Source of the DNA: Leptospira kmetyi serovar Malaysia str. Bejo-Iso9
Lineage (GTDB): Bacteria; Spirochaetota; Leptospiria; Leptospirales; Leptospiraceae
Assembly: GCF_000243735.2 (NCBI RefSeq)
Contig: NZ_AHMP02000003.1
Coordinates: 354,501 to 418,500 of the forward strand
Direction of reading: 5' to 3'
DNA length: 64,000 nucleotides
In this document: positions 1 to 22,060 of the stretch, piece by piece
Layout: every line of letters starts with the position of its first letter
Numbering within the stretch: the first letter of the stretch is position 1
Made by a program: the position numbers and the translations under genes
The notes under the pieces: model-generated
What the model was told of the DNA's origin: nothing
The model's database searches: none
Seen by the model: only the letters and a program-made list of their open reading frames with translations

Positions 1-320
1 GAAGCGCCCAAACTTACGAACGCCTTACAAAGAGCCAGAGTGTCCTTTACGGTTTTTAAACAATCGGCGAGCATCGTATCTCCGGTGGAAAGATTCTCCT
101 CACAATGAGAAAGACAGATTTCCGCGTTTAAGATACATTTGGAAGCCGCTTCGAGTGTTTTACGATCCACTTTTTTCGGAGCCGCGCCCGATGCGGGTTT
201 TTCCGATTTCTTGGAGGACTCGTGGTGTTTGTGTCCGGATTCTTTTGCCAAAAGGGAACCGGCGGATGCAAACGCGAGCAGTGCGGCGGATTGAGAGATT
301 AATTCTTTTCTAGTCAACAT
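1..320 (-). CDS. Csp-type four-helix-bundle copper-storage protein (partial, C-terminus outside window)
   Basis: 106 codons are visible; the frame is open to the left edge. The N-terminus ([10 protein letters not shown], then a hydrophobic stretch rich in Ala and Leu to about residue 25) looks like an export signal, though without a twin-arginine pair. A His/Lys-rich linker (HKHH at 30-33) follows. Cys residues at 62, 69, 73, 87 and 98 sit on predicted helices with the CxxxxxxCxxxC spacing of the Csp copper-storage / Cys-rich four-helix-bundle family, which binds Cu(I) through inward-facing Cys. The small Cys-containing gene immediately upstream on the same strand (68 bp gap) may be co-transcribed and also metal-related. 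Family assignment is by motif only; the missing C-terminus should carry further Cys pairs. Confidence 0.72.
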   Translation of the reverse strand, partial: MLTRKELISQSAALLAFASAGSLLAKESGHKHHESSKKSEKPASGAAPKKVDRKTLEAASKCILNAEICLSHCEENLSTGDTMLADCLKTVKDTLALCKAFVSLGA

Positions 321-388
321 ACAATATTCCTTAATTCTAAAATTCAAAAAACGAGTTTAAAGGGTAAAACAAAAAAGGGAAGGATGGA

Positions 389-793
389 TCAGATCAGAAG
401 TCGAACCGATGCGATCGATTGAAACGTGAATTTTTGAGAGCTCGGGTTCGGACTTCGACCATACAAATCTTTGCGATCGGTATGAATTCCGAATCCGAAA
501 TCGAAGGGGTTCTGCAGAACGGACAAAACCAAAAAATAATTTCTATCCAACTCGGGAGTTTTCGGATGAACGGATTCCGGAGAAACGAGTATGTCGCAGG
601 AAGAACAGGTTGGAACGGGATCGTTCGACTTTTCGGTTTGATGACAAGGAGGAAGATCGTTAGCCGAGATTTGTTCGGAAAATCCGAAGGCCGGACATTG
701 ATTTCCGGAAAGCATTACGGTAAAACAAAGGAGGGCAACCACCAAACCGGTCATGCCAAAAAGAGCGGCCAGACGTTTCGTTTTTTTGCTCAT
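389..793 (-). CDS. Small exported/membrane protein with Cys-His motifs, unknown function
   Basis: 134 codons. The start is ATG with a good ribosome site (AAGGGGCAGG just upstream). One hydrophobic segment (about residues 8-29) could be a signal peptide or anchor. The mature part holds a Cys in NQCPAF and the motifs CHQTE and CSSCD, which suggest a metal or redox site. It lies 68 bp upstream of the copper-storage-type gene in the same direction, so a role in copper handling is a reasonable inference, not a demonstration. The C-terminal 60 residues have no recognisable motif. An antisense frame of similar length (419-805, plus) was judged a shadow because it lacks an RBS and any domain. Confidence 0.6.
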   Translation of the reverse strand: MSKKTKRLAALFGMTGLVVALLCFTVMLSGNQCPAFGFSEQISANDLPPCHQTEKSNDPVPTCSSCDILVSPESVHPKTPELDRNYFLVLSVLQNPFDFGFGIHTDRKDLYGRSPNPSSQKFTFQSIASVRLLI

Positions 794-813
794 CCTGCCC
801 CTTAGACTTTGGG

Positions 814-847
<34 letters not shown>

Positions 848-930
848 TCGTTTGATTTCATTTATAATTCGGTAGAGCTTAGTATCCTTCCGAGGCTCGG
901 CGAAACTTTGAAACACCGAGGAGAACATCC

Positions 931-1926
<996 letters not shown>

Positions 1927-1942
1927 ACGCGCGAAATTTCGA

Positions 1943-3292
1943 CTAACGTTCTTCGTTTGGATCGATCCATAAAAATTGAATGTCGTTTACGTTGGTTCCG
2001 GTCGCTCCCGTAAATACGAGACAATCCGCCGTCTTCAAAGCCTCGTACGAATTGTGAGTTCGAAGAGCCGCTTGCGGGTCCGTAGATTCCTCGATTTTTT
2101 TCCAAGTGCTTCCGTCTACGATCGCTCCCGCTGCGTCGGTCGGTCCGTCGCTTCCGTCCGTTGCCAGGGATAAGAACGTGATTCCTCTTTGTCCCGAGAT
2201 TTTTTCGGCAAAGGCCAAGGCGAGTTCCTGATTTCTTCCTCCTTTTCCCTTTCCGTCGTGTGTCACGGTAGTTTCCCCTCCGCAAAGAATCAACAAAGGC
2301 CCGGTTGTATCTTTGAGTTTTTTCAAAGCAAGAGACGCGAGAGAATACCCGGCTTCCTTCGCTTCTCCGTTTAAGGAGGAAGTATATAATAAAACGGGAA
2401 TATTTAGATTCTTGCATTCTTCTTGAAGATGCGCCAGGGTTTGGGATACGTTTCCGATAGATTCTACGGAGTTTCTTTTTTCGTCGAAAGGGGTTGATTT
2501 CGAACTTGACGGATTCTCTTTTGACATCGTCGGTCGTTGGTTTTCTTGGACTCGCCGATCCAGAATCGATTCGAGTTTGGAATCCGTTGATAAATTATAT
2601 TTTTTGAATATTCTTAAAATAGAATTATTTTCGATCCGAGAAGGGATCGTAGGCCCCGAAGCGACCTTGGATAAATCGTCTCCGAGAACGTCCGAAAGAA
2701 TCAAAGTGATCGATTTCGAGGGAAGAATCTTTGACAAAAGTCCGCCTCCCTTGATCGAGGACAATAGAATTCGAACCGAGTTCACGTCTTGAATCTCCGC
2801 TCCGCTCGCCAAAAGTTTCGAGTTCCAGGAAATCAAATCCTCCAATTCCAAACCTTCCGCGGGAACTTCCATCAAGGCCGAACCCCCGCCCGAAAGAAGA
2901 ACCAAAACCGTATCTTCCGGTTTCAAAAGAGAACAAAGTTCCAAAATTCTTTTTCCGCCGAGAATGCTGTTCGCATCGGGGATCGGATGACCCGCTTCCA
3001 AAATTTCCAAGGGCGGAAATTTTTTTCCGGACGTATGTCCATATTTGGTAAGAATCATTCCCGCGAAAATTTGATCTTTTAAAATTTCATACGCGGCCGC
3101 GGACATTTCCTCGGCGGCTTTTCCGATCGAAAGAAGAAGGATTCTTCCGGAAGGTTTTGAGTTTGTCAAAAAGTTGTGAACTGCCGGACCCGGAAGGGAT
3201 TTGCGGATCGCAAACGCGCCCAGATACGATAAAACGGATCGGGGATAATGGAGATTCGGGATTCGAGTTTGATCAAAATCGAAACGAGGCAC
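1943..3292 (-). CDS. Glycerate 2-kinase (DUF4147/MOFRL family)
   Basis: 449 aa, the usual length of the GckA/TtuD-type glycerate kinases, which phosphorylate D-glycerate to 2-phosphoglycerate using ATP. Visible family signatures are GKAA (57-60), GHPIPD (101-106), SGGGSA (134-139) and, in the C-terminal MOFRL domain, GGRNQELALAF and DGSDGPTDAAGA. The start is a GTG with no strong ribosome site, so the first residues are uncertain. Older annotations sometimes call this family hydroxypyruvate reductase; the motifs favour the kinase. It would feed glycerate into the lower glycolysis that enolase, also in this window, belongs to. The gene stands alone on the minus strand. Confidence 0.87.
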   Translation of the reverse strand: MPRFDFDQTRIPNLHYPRSVLSYLGAFAIRKSLPGPAVHNFLTNSKPSGRILLLSIGKAAEEMSAAAYEILKDQIFAGMILTKYGHTSGKKFPPLEILEAGHPIPDANSILGGKRILELCSLLKPEDTVLVLLSGGGSALMEVPAEGLELEDLISWNSKLLASGAEIQDVNSVRILLSSIKGGGLLSKILPSKSITLILSDVLGDDLSKVASGPTIPSRIENNSILRIFKKYNLSTDSKLESILDRRVQENQRPTMSKENPSSSKSTPFDEKRNSVESIGNVSQTLAHLQEECKNLNIPVLLYTSSLNGEAKEAGYSLASLALKKLKDTTGPLLILCGGETTVTHDGKGKGGRNQELALAFAEKISGQRGITFLSLATDGSDGPTDAAGAIVDGSTWKKIEESTDPQAALRTHNSYEALKTADCLVFTGATGTNVNDIQFLWIDPNEER

Positions 3293-3370
3293 GAAATCAG
3301 AATCCGAATCTTCGGGGAAAAAAAGAAGTCTTTATTTCCTTTGACATTTGATTTCGAAAAACCAATGTAG

Positions 3371-3419
3371 TTCCGCGCGGGAATCGCGGAAACGTTAGAC
3401 GCCGCATTCGAATCGGCGT
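3371..3419 (+). promoter_or_regulatory. Two hairpins in the leader of the alpha/beta hydrolase
   Basis: Two perfect inverted repeats lie back to back upstream of the next gene. The first is TTCCGCG (3371-3377) with CGCGGAA (3385-3391); the second is ACGCCG (3399-3404) with CGGCGT (3414-3419). The ribosome site AGGAG follows 9 bases later and the ATG is at 3438. There is no T-run, so they are not a simple terminator. They could be an operator or a translation-controlling leader. Confidence 0.5.
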
Positions 3420-3437
3420 TTGCAATCAGGAGAATTC

Positions 3438-4331
3438 ATGTCCGAAATCAAAACCTCTAGCTTAAAAAACGGAGAAAGGGAATATAAATATCTAAGTCTG
3501 GGTAAGGGGAAAAATCTCGCCTTTTTCTTTCACGGATTTCCGGACGACGCGGGTTCCATGAAGGAACTCATGGAAATTTTTTCGAAGAAGGATTTCACCT
3601 GTATCGCTCCGTATATGAGAGGATATTCTCCCGGTTCCAACGTTCCTTTTTCGACGACCGTAAGCATCGCCGAACTCGCGGGCGATCTGAAGTTTATCAT
3701 AGAATCCTTAAAGACGAAATTCAAATCGGAAAACACGGTTTTGATCGGTCACGATTGGGGGGCGATCGCTTCCTACGCCGTCGCGAATCTTTCGCCGGGA
3801 TCCATCGATGCGTTAGTCGCTCTTTCCGTTCCACCGCTTCCGACATATATCAAAAACCTGTTCGTATATCCTTCCCAAATCGTAAGAAGCTGGTACATTC
3901 TATTCTTTCAATTGAGGGCGGGGATTCCGGAATCGGCTCTTCTCAAAAACGAACTTCTACGCAGACTTTGGGAGGATTGGAGCCCCGGTTGGAAAATTCC
4001 CGAAGATCGTTTCCGGGAGGTTTCCGAAAACCTAAAAGTTCCCGAACATCTCACCGCCGCGCTCGGGTATTACAGAGGATTGTTGACCCCGGGAAATCTC
4101 GCGCTCTGGAACTCGAGTCGGGAACTCGTGTTTCAAAAAATTTCTGTTCCCACCTTGGTTTTGGCCGGAGAGAACGACGAATGTATTTCCACTTCGGTAT
4201 ATAAGGGATTGGAATCCGAGTTCTATTCCAGAGTTTCGTTTCAGGTGATCGGAAAGGCCGGACATTTTTTACCCTTGGAAGCGCCTGCCCAAGTCTCCAA
4301 AGAAATATTCAAGTTTTTGAAATTAGAATAA
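3438..4331 (+). CDS. Alpha/beta hydrolase, epoxide-hydrolase-like
   Basis: 297 aa from ATG 3438, chosen over an in-frame codon at 3420 because CAGGAGAATTC directly precedes it. The fold signatures are the oxyanion region HGFPDD (about residues 31-36), the nucleophile elbow GHDWGA, the acid-bearing strand LVLAGENDE and the catalytic His in AGHFLPLEAP. The nucleophile is Asp (GHDWG), as in epoxide hydrolases and haloalkane dehalogenases, not the Ser of esterases. No signal peptide, so it should be cytoplasmic. Substrate unknown. The gene is monocistronic: divergent from the glycerate kinase, with the terminator at 4396-4431 separating it from the converging hydroxylase gene. Confidence 0.85.
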   Translation: MSEIKTSSLKNGEREYKYLSLGKGKNLAFFFHGFPDDAGSMKELMEIFSKKDFTCIAPYMRGYSPGSNVPFSTTVSIAELAGDLKFIIESLKTKFKSENTVLIGHDWGAIASYAVANLSPGSIDALVALSVPPLPTYIKNLFVYPSQIVRSWYILFFQLRAGIPESALLKNELLRRLWEDWSPGWKIPEDRFREVSENLKVPEHLTAALGYYRGLLTPGNLALWNSSRELVFQKISVPTLVLAGENDECISTSVYKGLESEFYSRVSFQVIGKAGHFLPLEAPAQVSKEIFKFLKLE

Positions 4332-4395
4332 CTGCATATTCTTTCGGGTTTCCGCGAAGGTGAGGGAAGTCCGCGTTCTACATTCTCCGTTCAAA

Positions 4396-4431
4396 ATAAA
4401 AAAACCGCGTTCGGTTTTCACCGAAACGCGG
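4396..4431 (-). terminator. Rho-independent terminator of the fatty acid hydroxylase gene
   Basis: On the minus strand a GC-rich stem (CCGCGTTTCGGT pairing with ACCGAACGCGG, one bulge) is followed by a run of T. It sits 47 bp past the stop of the minus-strand hydroxylase gene, between convergent genes. Confidence 0.75.
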
Positions 4432-4477
4432 CCAGATGTGTTTCGTAAGTTTGGGTTGAGGAAGGGTTCGTTGCCGC

Positions 4478-5335
4478 TTAACTTTCCGCGGGTGACTCGG
4501 ACCACTGAATCTTAGGATTGGAATCGCTTCCTTTGGCGGAACGTTTGTCCGCAAGAGATTCGAAGTAGTCTTCGTAGTAAGGAAAGTTCGTTCCCATAAT
4601 CCGATCCCAAAAGTTGAAGTAAAGGCTGTAGTTGCCGTGAAACTTTTGGTGATGGAGATTGTGGTGCGTCGAAGTGTTGATCCATTTGAGAATCGGATGT
4701 CTAGTCCAGGACTTGGGAAGAAACTCGTATCCCAAATGCCACCAGATGTTCATGATCATCGCGTAAAACGTGTGAAACAAAAGCACGTGAAAATGGATCG
4801 GAATCAAAAGAACGAAGAATACGATGTAGATTCCTTCCAAAAACGCTTCCAGAAAATGAAAGTGATACGCGGCGATCGGAGAAGGGTTGACCGATTGATG
4901 ATGCACCGAATGCACTCTGGAATAAACCTTCTTATGATGCATCAAACGATGCGCCCAATAAAACCAGGTTTCGTGCCAGACCGTAATCAAAAGAAAGGAA
5001 AGAATCATATAAGGGATTCCGCCGTGTGAGGAATAATCTCCGAAGTAGACGTTGTTCGGAATCAGTCCCATTCTCGCTGAAACGATATTGGTCGTTGCGA
5101 TGATCGTGAAAACGAAAAGGGTCACGGCCGATTGTTTGATTTCGTTTTTGATCTTTTCCATCTTTGGATAAACGGATTGGATTCTGAAACGATGGAAACT
5201 GTCCTTTTTCCAAACGTAAAAAATCAAAAATGCCAAACCCGCGATCGGATAATAACGGATGACGTTCATCGTGAACTGAAACAATCCGATCTTTTGAACG
5301 CAGTCTAGGACTAACTCACACTGAATTGGATTCAT
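4478..5335 (-). CDS. Fatty acid hydroxylase / sterol desaturase family membrane protein
   Basis: 285 aa integral membrane di-iron enzyme family. It has several hydrophobic segments (about 25-42, 70-90, 105-122, 165-200) and the histidine clusters that bind two irons: HRLMHH (129-134), HSVHH (142-146) and HHNLHH (224-229), with a further His at HFH (158-160). Members hydroxylate or desaturate lipids or sterols with O2. The substrate cannot be told from sequence. The start ATG is preceded by AGGGGAG. The membrane AraC regulator ends 51 bp upstream in the same direction, so the two may be one operon, with the regulator a candidate sensor of membrane or lipid state. Confidence 0.85.
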   Translation of the reverse strand: MNPIQCELVLDCVQKIGLFQFTMNVIRYYPIAGLAFLIFYVWKKDSFHRFRIQSVYPKMEKIKNEIKQSAVTLFVFTIIATTNIVSARMGLIPNNVYFGDYSSHGGIPYMILSFLLITVWHETWFYWAHRLMHHKKVYSRVHSVHHQSVNPSPIAAYHFHFLEAFLEGIYIVFFVLLIPIHFHVLLFHTFYAMIMNIWWHLGYEFLPKSWTRHPILKWINTSTHHNLHHQKFHGNYSLYFNFWDRIMGTNFPYYEDYFESLADKRSAKGSDSNPKIQWSESPAES

Positions 5336-5386
5336 GGAAAGAATCTCCCCTGTTTACTTGAGAAGAGTTTACTTTCGTTTCGGAAA

Positions 5387-6568
5387 TCAATCGTCCGACT
5401 TGGTCGAGACGGTCGAAAAAAAACGACCTGACTTATCAATCAGGTCCTTGGATTCGCCTTTTTTTCTAAATTCGGTCGGACTCAAACCCACTTCTTTTCG
5501 AAACGCTTCGTTGAACGAGGATTTGGATTGAAAACCGACTTCGTAGGCGATCGACAAAACCGTATCCTTGGGAGAATGGAGGAGCAGATGTTTCGCCTCG
5601 GAGATTCTATATCCGTTGACGAGTTGGAAAAAACTTCTTTTTACGTGAAGATTGAGATATTCCGAAAGTTGATGCGAAGAGATTCCGAGTTCCTCGGCCA
5701 ATCTTGCGAGCCCGAGATTCTCCTCTTTGTACATCTTTTTTTCTTTCATCAGGGAATTCAGATTCTTTTCCAGGGATTCCAGATCCACGGACTTGAGCTG
5801 GGTCGTTTTGTATTTTCTTTCCTCTTCCACGATCTTTTGAACCGCGCTGAAAATTTCGGGATGGCTCTGACGAATGATATAAATCCCGCAAAGAAGAACT
5901 CCGATGAGAACGGAAGAAATTTCCAAACGAACTACGCCGGTTTGTTGGATGCTCGTGGATAAACCCAAAAGGGAAGAAGAAACGGCAACCGCGAGAATAA
6001 ACAGAATCAAACGGATTTCGGGCCGAGTGTAAATCACGATCCAACGGATTCTATGCACTAGGTTGAGAATGATATCGATGAGATAACCGAGCAGGGTCAA
6101 GGACATCACCGCGATTCCGATTCTTAGATCGGTGGAGAAATTTCCTGCGGCGGATTGTCTCAGACATTCCAGTTTGTTTTCTTCCGAAGAGAGGTAAAAC
6201 GGGAACATAATGACGAGAATGACGACTAACGGAATCAAATCCCAAAGACGAAAGAGGGGAATCTTACTTTCTTCTTCCCAAAGATTGGAGATGTAGGATC
6301 GCAACAACGGTCCGAACAAAACCGCCAAAGGAAGATGGATCGCATACAGATGAGGGAAGAATCGAATATTCTTACTCACCAAAAGATAGGCGTGGATCTG
6401 AAAGATAAAAACGGCCACGAACAAAATGAGAAGAATCGTATTTCTCCGATTTTTGAGCGCGAGAGGGATTTCTCCCAAAATAAAAAGCAGGGAAAGCGCG
6501 GAGGTAAACCCGACGAATCCGGAAACGATGGAATGGATTTCTAAATTTCCGAGGCTAAACGCAAACAT
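5387..6568 (-). CDS. AraC-family regulator with N-terminal membrane domain
   Basis: 393 aa. The first 230 residues form about seven hydrophobic helices; the C-terminal 110 residues are an AraC/XylS double helix-turn-helix, recognisable by LARLAEELGISSHQLSEYLN (first HTH) and IAYEVGFQSKSSFNEAF followed by GLSPTEFRK (second HTH). A charged linker (about 240-280) joins them. This membrane-anchored AraC architecture is common in Leptospira. It probably couples a membrane signal to transcription. It lies 51 bp upstream of the fatty acid hydroxylase gene on the same strand, its most likely co-transcribed partner or target. A second regulator with the same design is at 39455-40621. Confidence 0.88.
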   Translation of the reverse strand: MFAFSLGNLEIHSIVSGFVGFTSALSLLFILGEIPLALKNRRNTILLILFVAVFIFQIHAYLLVSKNIRFFPHLYAIHLPLAVLFGPLLRSYISNLWEEESKIPLFRLWDLIPLVVILVIMFPFYLSSEENKLECLRQSAAGNFSTDLRIGIAVMSLTLLGYLIDIILNLVHRIRWIVIYTRPEIRLILFILAVAVSSSLLGLSTSIQQTGVVRLEISSVLIGVLLCGIYIIRQSHPEIFSAVQKIVEEERKYKTTQLKSVDLESLEKNLNSLMKEKKMYKEENLGLARLAEELGISSHQLSEYLNLHVKRSFFQLVNGYRISEAKHLLLHSPKDTVLSIAYEVGFQSKSSFNEAFRKEVGLSPTEFRKKGESKDLIDKSGRFFSTVSTKSDD

Positions 6569-6942
6569 GGAACTTTTTTCGTAGGATAACCGAGTTCATT
6601 CCTTTGGAAAGCAAAACTAAGCTTTTGGGGGTATAAAAAGAACGTTTGATTCTGCCGAAAATGGAACGATCGCAAGAAAAAAGGGTTCGAACTCCTTATA
6701 TTCTTTCTCGGATTTCCGAGAATCAGAAGGTCGGGCGGCGGTGTGGATAGGAATGTTGAGCCAAAACCCGTCCTCGCTCGGTTTCATTGGGATCCAAAAC
6801 TGAAAAAATTAAAAACATACGAAAGAATGAAAAAAACAAAGAATTCAGATGTTTTTACAAGAAACAGATTCGTTTAAGATTCCAATAGTTTGGGAAATTT
6901 GTTTTGTTGTTGCGTTGCACAACGTCTAATAGGACAAAGATA
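6569..6942. other. 374-bp divergent intergenic region
   Basis: No gene is seen between the membrane AraC regulator (minus) and the small gene at 6943 (plus). It should hold both promoters. The only clear structure is a perfect inverted repeat at 6705-6722. The stretch from about 6780 to 6900 is A/T rich. Confidence 0.5.
6705..6722. promoter_or_regulatory. Perfect 8-bp inverted repeat upstream of the AraC gene
   Basis: TTCTCGGA-TT-TCCGAGAA, with no T-run after either arm. Its place about 137 bp upstream of the regulator's ATG would suit an operator, but no second copy was found near the hydroxylase gene. Confidence 0.35.
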
Positions 6943-7389
6943 ATGGGACAAAATAATGTTCTTTTCTCCTTAGAAGGGAGGCGCCAAATGCTCGAAAAAA
7001 TGATCGAAGATTTAAAAGATTCCGTAAAGGAATCCGTAAAATCCGTTCGCATTCCCTTGGAAGTTCACAGTAAAACAGGAAATTATTCCGCTGAAATCGG
7101 CGGTTGGGAAGGCACGTCCATGAGTTTAAATCTCGGACGTTTTAACACGGACTCGGTGGGCGAATCGGCTACCTTGGAAGTGAGAATTCCTTTCTGGAAA
7201 GATCCGATCCTACTGCACGGGACGATTACCGAAAAGAAAATCGTCCGTTCCAAGTCTCAAGATAGAATTACGGATAACGTACTTTTGTTCGAATCGGATG
7301 CGATCGGATTGGTTAAAAAATTCTTACCGAAATTTCCGGTGGATCTGAAGGATTGGAAAATTCCGGATTTTCCGAAAAAAGCGAGCTGA
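6943..7389 (+). CDS. Conserved-looking small cytoplasmic protein, unknown function
   Basis: 148 aa from ATG 6943, preceded by AGGAC; an in-frame TTG at 6904 was rejected because the added residues look non-coding. There is no signal peptide or membrane segment. The N-terminal 40 residues are charged and probably helical; the remainder alternates hydrophobic and polar residues as expected of a small beta-barrel. A PilZ-like fold was considered, but the RxxxR and D/NxSxxG motifs are not convincingly present, so no function is assigned. The gene is monocistronic and is followed by a clear terminator at 7441-7467. Confidence 0.65.
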   Translation: MGQNNVLFSLEGRRQMLEKMIEDLKDSVKESVKSVRIPLEVHSKTGNYSAEIGGWEGTSMSLNLGRFNTDSVGESATLEVRIPFWKDPILLHGTITEKKIVRSKSQDRITDNVLLFESDAIGLVKKFLPKFPVDLKDWKIPDFPKKAS

Positions 7390-7440
7390 TCGAAAGATCG
7401 GTTCGTTCTTCCGGAAATCGGAAGTTTTTGAACAGTTTAA

Positions 7441-7467
7441 AAAGGACGCTCTAAAGCGTCCTTTTTT
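7441..7467 (+). terminator. Rho-independent terminator
   Basis: GGACGCT-CTAA-AGCGTCC hairpin followed by TTTTTT, about 50 bp after the stop of the gene at 6943-7389. Confidence 0.88.
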
Positions 7468-7503
7468 ATTGTCCGTTGGAGGTGAGAGCTTTGTTTTGAT
7501 TTT

Positions 7504-7676
7504 GTGGTAGTTCCTACATTTTTCAGGATTTACTCGGAAACGATCAGCTTGTGGGAGATCCTACATTTTTAAGGATTTACTCGGAAACGATCAGCTTGTG
7601 GGAGATCCTACATTTTTAAGGATTTACTCAAAAACGATCAGCTTGTAAGAGTTCCCACATTTCTAAAAATTCCTTT
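7504..7676. repeat. Tandem array of a 47-bp palindrome-containing repeat
   Basis: Three near-identical 47-bp units (7504-7550, 7551-7597, 7598-7644) and a degenerate partial fourth (7645-7676). Each begins with a GTGGGAGATCCTACATTT-type palindrome, and each full unit then ends ACGATCAGCTT. Units 2 and 3 differ at only two bases. The array lies between convergent genes (7389 and the exonuclease stop at 7675). The palindrome belongs to the same family found at 36.7 and 54.4 kb. Confidence 0.9.
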
Positions 7677-8436
7677 AAAGTTTGATCTCAAATTCCAAAG
7701 GAGCGTGATCGGAAAGCGGTTTTTCTCTGTAAATAGAATGAGACTTTACGTTTTTCTTAAGTTCTTCGGTAACAAAAAAATAATCGATTCTCCATCCCTT
7801 ATTTTTAGCGCGAGCTCCGGCGCGAAACGTCCACCACGAATATTCCTGTTTCTCCGGATACAGATATCGAAACGTATCCACCCAGCCTTGGTTTAAAAAT
7901 CCGCTCAACCACTCTCTTTCTTCGGGTAAGAATCCGCTACTCTTCGCGTTTCCTTTCGGATCGTGAATGTCCTGCGGAGTATGCGCGATGTTTACGTCCC
8001 CGCATACGATGATGTTGGGTTGTTTTTTTCTTCTTTTCGCGGCTTCTTTTTGAAACAGATCCAGAAATTTCATCTTCGCGGTTTGACGCACGTCCCCCGT
8101 CGTACCGGATGGAAAGTACAAGTTCCAAAGGGCAAAACCGGGATATTCCAGATAGATGCTTCTTCCTTCCTTGTCGAAAAAAGGATCTCCGATTCCGATC
8201 GTGATTTTTTGAGGCGGCTTTTTATAAAGAATCGCGACCCCGCTGTATCCCTTTTTTTCGGCGCTGTTGAAGACGGGACTGTAACCGAGTTCTTCCCAAA
8301 AAGGAGACACTTGTTCCTGCATCGCCTTGGTTTCCTGAAAGGAAACGAAATCGGGTTTCGTATTCCGAATGTAATCGGCGAGTCCTTTTTCCAACGAGGA
8401 TCTGATTCCGTTGCAGTTGAGAGATATGAGTTTCAT
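7675..8436 (-). CDS. xth: Exodeoxyribonuclease III (AP endonuclease)
   Basis: 253 aa from ATG 8436 (the protein opens [14 protein letters not shown], the family's normal N-terminus; an upstream TTG at 8475 was rejected). Exonuclease/endonuclease/phosphatase fold residues are visible: LNCNGIRS near the start, FQETK with the metal-binding Glu, CGDVNIAH with the catalytic Asp and Asn, WRIDYFFV, and the terminal SDHAP with the catalytic Asp-His. It cleaves DNA 5' of abasic sites in base excision repair and has 3'-5' exonuclease activity. It is divergent from hisD with a 99-bp shared promoter region. The ribosome site is weak. Confidence 0.93.
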   Translation of the reverse strand: MKLISLNCNGIRSSLEKGLADYIRNTKPDFVSFQETKAMQEQVSPFWEELGYSPVFNSAEKKGYSGVAILYKKPPQKITIGIGDPFFDKEGRSIYLEYPGFALWNLYFPSGTTGDVRQTAKMKFLDLFQKEAAKRRKKQPNIIVCGDVNIAHTPQDIHDPKGNAKSSGFLPEEREWLSGFLNQGWVDTFRYLYPEKQEYSWWTFRAGARAKNKGWRIDYFFVTEELKKNVKSHSIYREKPLSDHAPLEFEIKL

Positions 8437-8464
8437 AGGCAAGGTGTAAATTGAACGAATTCTT

Positions 8465-8514
<50 letters not shown>

Positions 8515-8535
8515 CCGGAAATTCTGGTTTTTGAA

Positions 8536-9816
<1,281 letters not shown>

Positions 9817-9831
9817 GAATATTCAAATTTT

Positions 9832-14198
<4,367 letters not shown>

Positions 14199-14246
14199 AC
14201 GACTAAACCCCGAATCCTATCCTTTGCACCAGGAACCCTAAGTCCG

Positions 14247-14981
<735 letters not shown>

Positions 14982-14987
14982 ATCCCC

Positions 14988-15836
14988 TTGAACCATTATC
15001 TGAACGCCTTTCTGAGAAGCATCATTGAGGCGATCACGGAATTTCTACCGGTGTCCTCCACGGGACACCTGTTCTTATTCAGTTCCTTCTTTCCTTTCAG
15101 CGGGGAGAATTTCGGAATTGAATTTGACGACCTCTTCGATATATTCATTCAAAGCGGAGCGATTCTTTCCGTTTTGTATTTGTATCGGGAAAAATTCAGA
15201 TCGCAGATCGTTTCTTCCTTTCAATACGTAACCAAACAAAACGCGGACCCTCATGGGTTTCACTTTCTCATTCAGATTGCGATCGGCGCGTTTCCGATTT
15301 TAGCGGCCGGTTTTATCGCGAAGAAATTTTTGGACACGATCAAAGCAAGACCGGATCTTTTGGAGATTCTCGCGGGCGCCTGGATCTTCGGCGGAATTCT
15401 CATTCTCATCGCGGAATGGTTCTTTCATAAAAAACAAGGAAGCGGAGAACGCGAACCCATCGGTTTTAAGGATTCGATTCTCATCGGAATCTTTCAATGT
15501 ATGGCTCTCGTTCCCGGTATGTCTAGATCTGCGGCGACGATCATCACGGCTCGTTTTTTAGGAAAGGATACGAGGAGCAGCGCGGAGTTTTCCTTCTTTC
15601 TTGCGGTTCCCGTTTTACTCGCGGCGGGTATATACAAACTTTATAAATATCGTTCCATTCTGAACGGAGATACGATCCCCGTTTTAGCCTTCGGATTTTT
15701 GGTTTCCTTTCTTCTTTGCACCTTGGTGATCCGTTGGTTTTTACGCTATCTTCAGAGACATTCGTTTTCCGTCTTCGGGGTTTACAGAATCTTATTGGGG
15801 GTCGGCGTTCTCGTTTTCACTAAATTTATTAGATGA
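14988..15836 (+). CDS. uppP: Undecaprenyl-diphosphatase
   Basis: 282 aa with about eight membrane segments. It dephosphorylates undecaprenyl diphosphate to recycle the lipid carrier of peptidoglycan and LPS sugars. Signatures are [12 protein letters not shown] (residues 16-27, catalytic Glu and the PxSSxGH loop) and the second motif [12 protein letters not shown]. The start is TTG at 14988: this gives the family's normal spacing before the SSTGH motif, and no ATG fits. The ribosome site is poor and the stop of lipL31 is 6 bp away, suggesting translational coupling. Confidence 0.95.
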   Translation: MNHYLNAFLRSIIEAITEFLPVSSTGHLFLFSSFFPFSGENFGIEFDDLFDIFIQSGAILSVLYLYREKFRSQIVSSFQYVTKQNADPHGFHFLIQIAIGAFPILAAGFIAKKFLDTIKARPDLLEILAGAWIFGGILILIAEWFFHKKQGSGEREPIGFKDSILIGIFQCMALVPGMSRSAATIITARFLGKDTRSSAEFSFFLAVPVLLAAGIYKLYKYRSILNGDTIPVLAFGFLVSFLLCTLVIRWFLRYLQRHSFSVFGVYRILLGVGVLVFTKFIR

Positions 15837-15875
15837 AAATCTAATTCACGAGAATAATCTGACACCGGTACCGGA

Positions 15876-18866
<2,991 letters not shown>

Positions 18867-18867
18867 T

Positions 18868-20283
<1,416 letters not shown>

Positions 20284-20309
20284 AACACTCTGACCGCAAG
20301 GGGAGAATC

Positions 20310-22056
<1,747 letters not shown>

Positions 22057-22060
<4 letters not shown>

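Noticed and set aside
419..805. 128-codon plus-strand frame opposite the Cys-rich small gene
   Set aside because: The minus-strand frame has a good RBS and an export signal; this one has neither.
6943..7389. PilZ domain in the small gene
   Set aside because: The RxxxR and D/NxSxxG motifs needed for cyclic di-GMP binding are not evident.
7504..7676. Possible CRISPR array from regularly spaced repeats
   Set aside because: The full 47-bp unit is repeated with no unique spacers, and there are no cas genes nearby.
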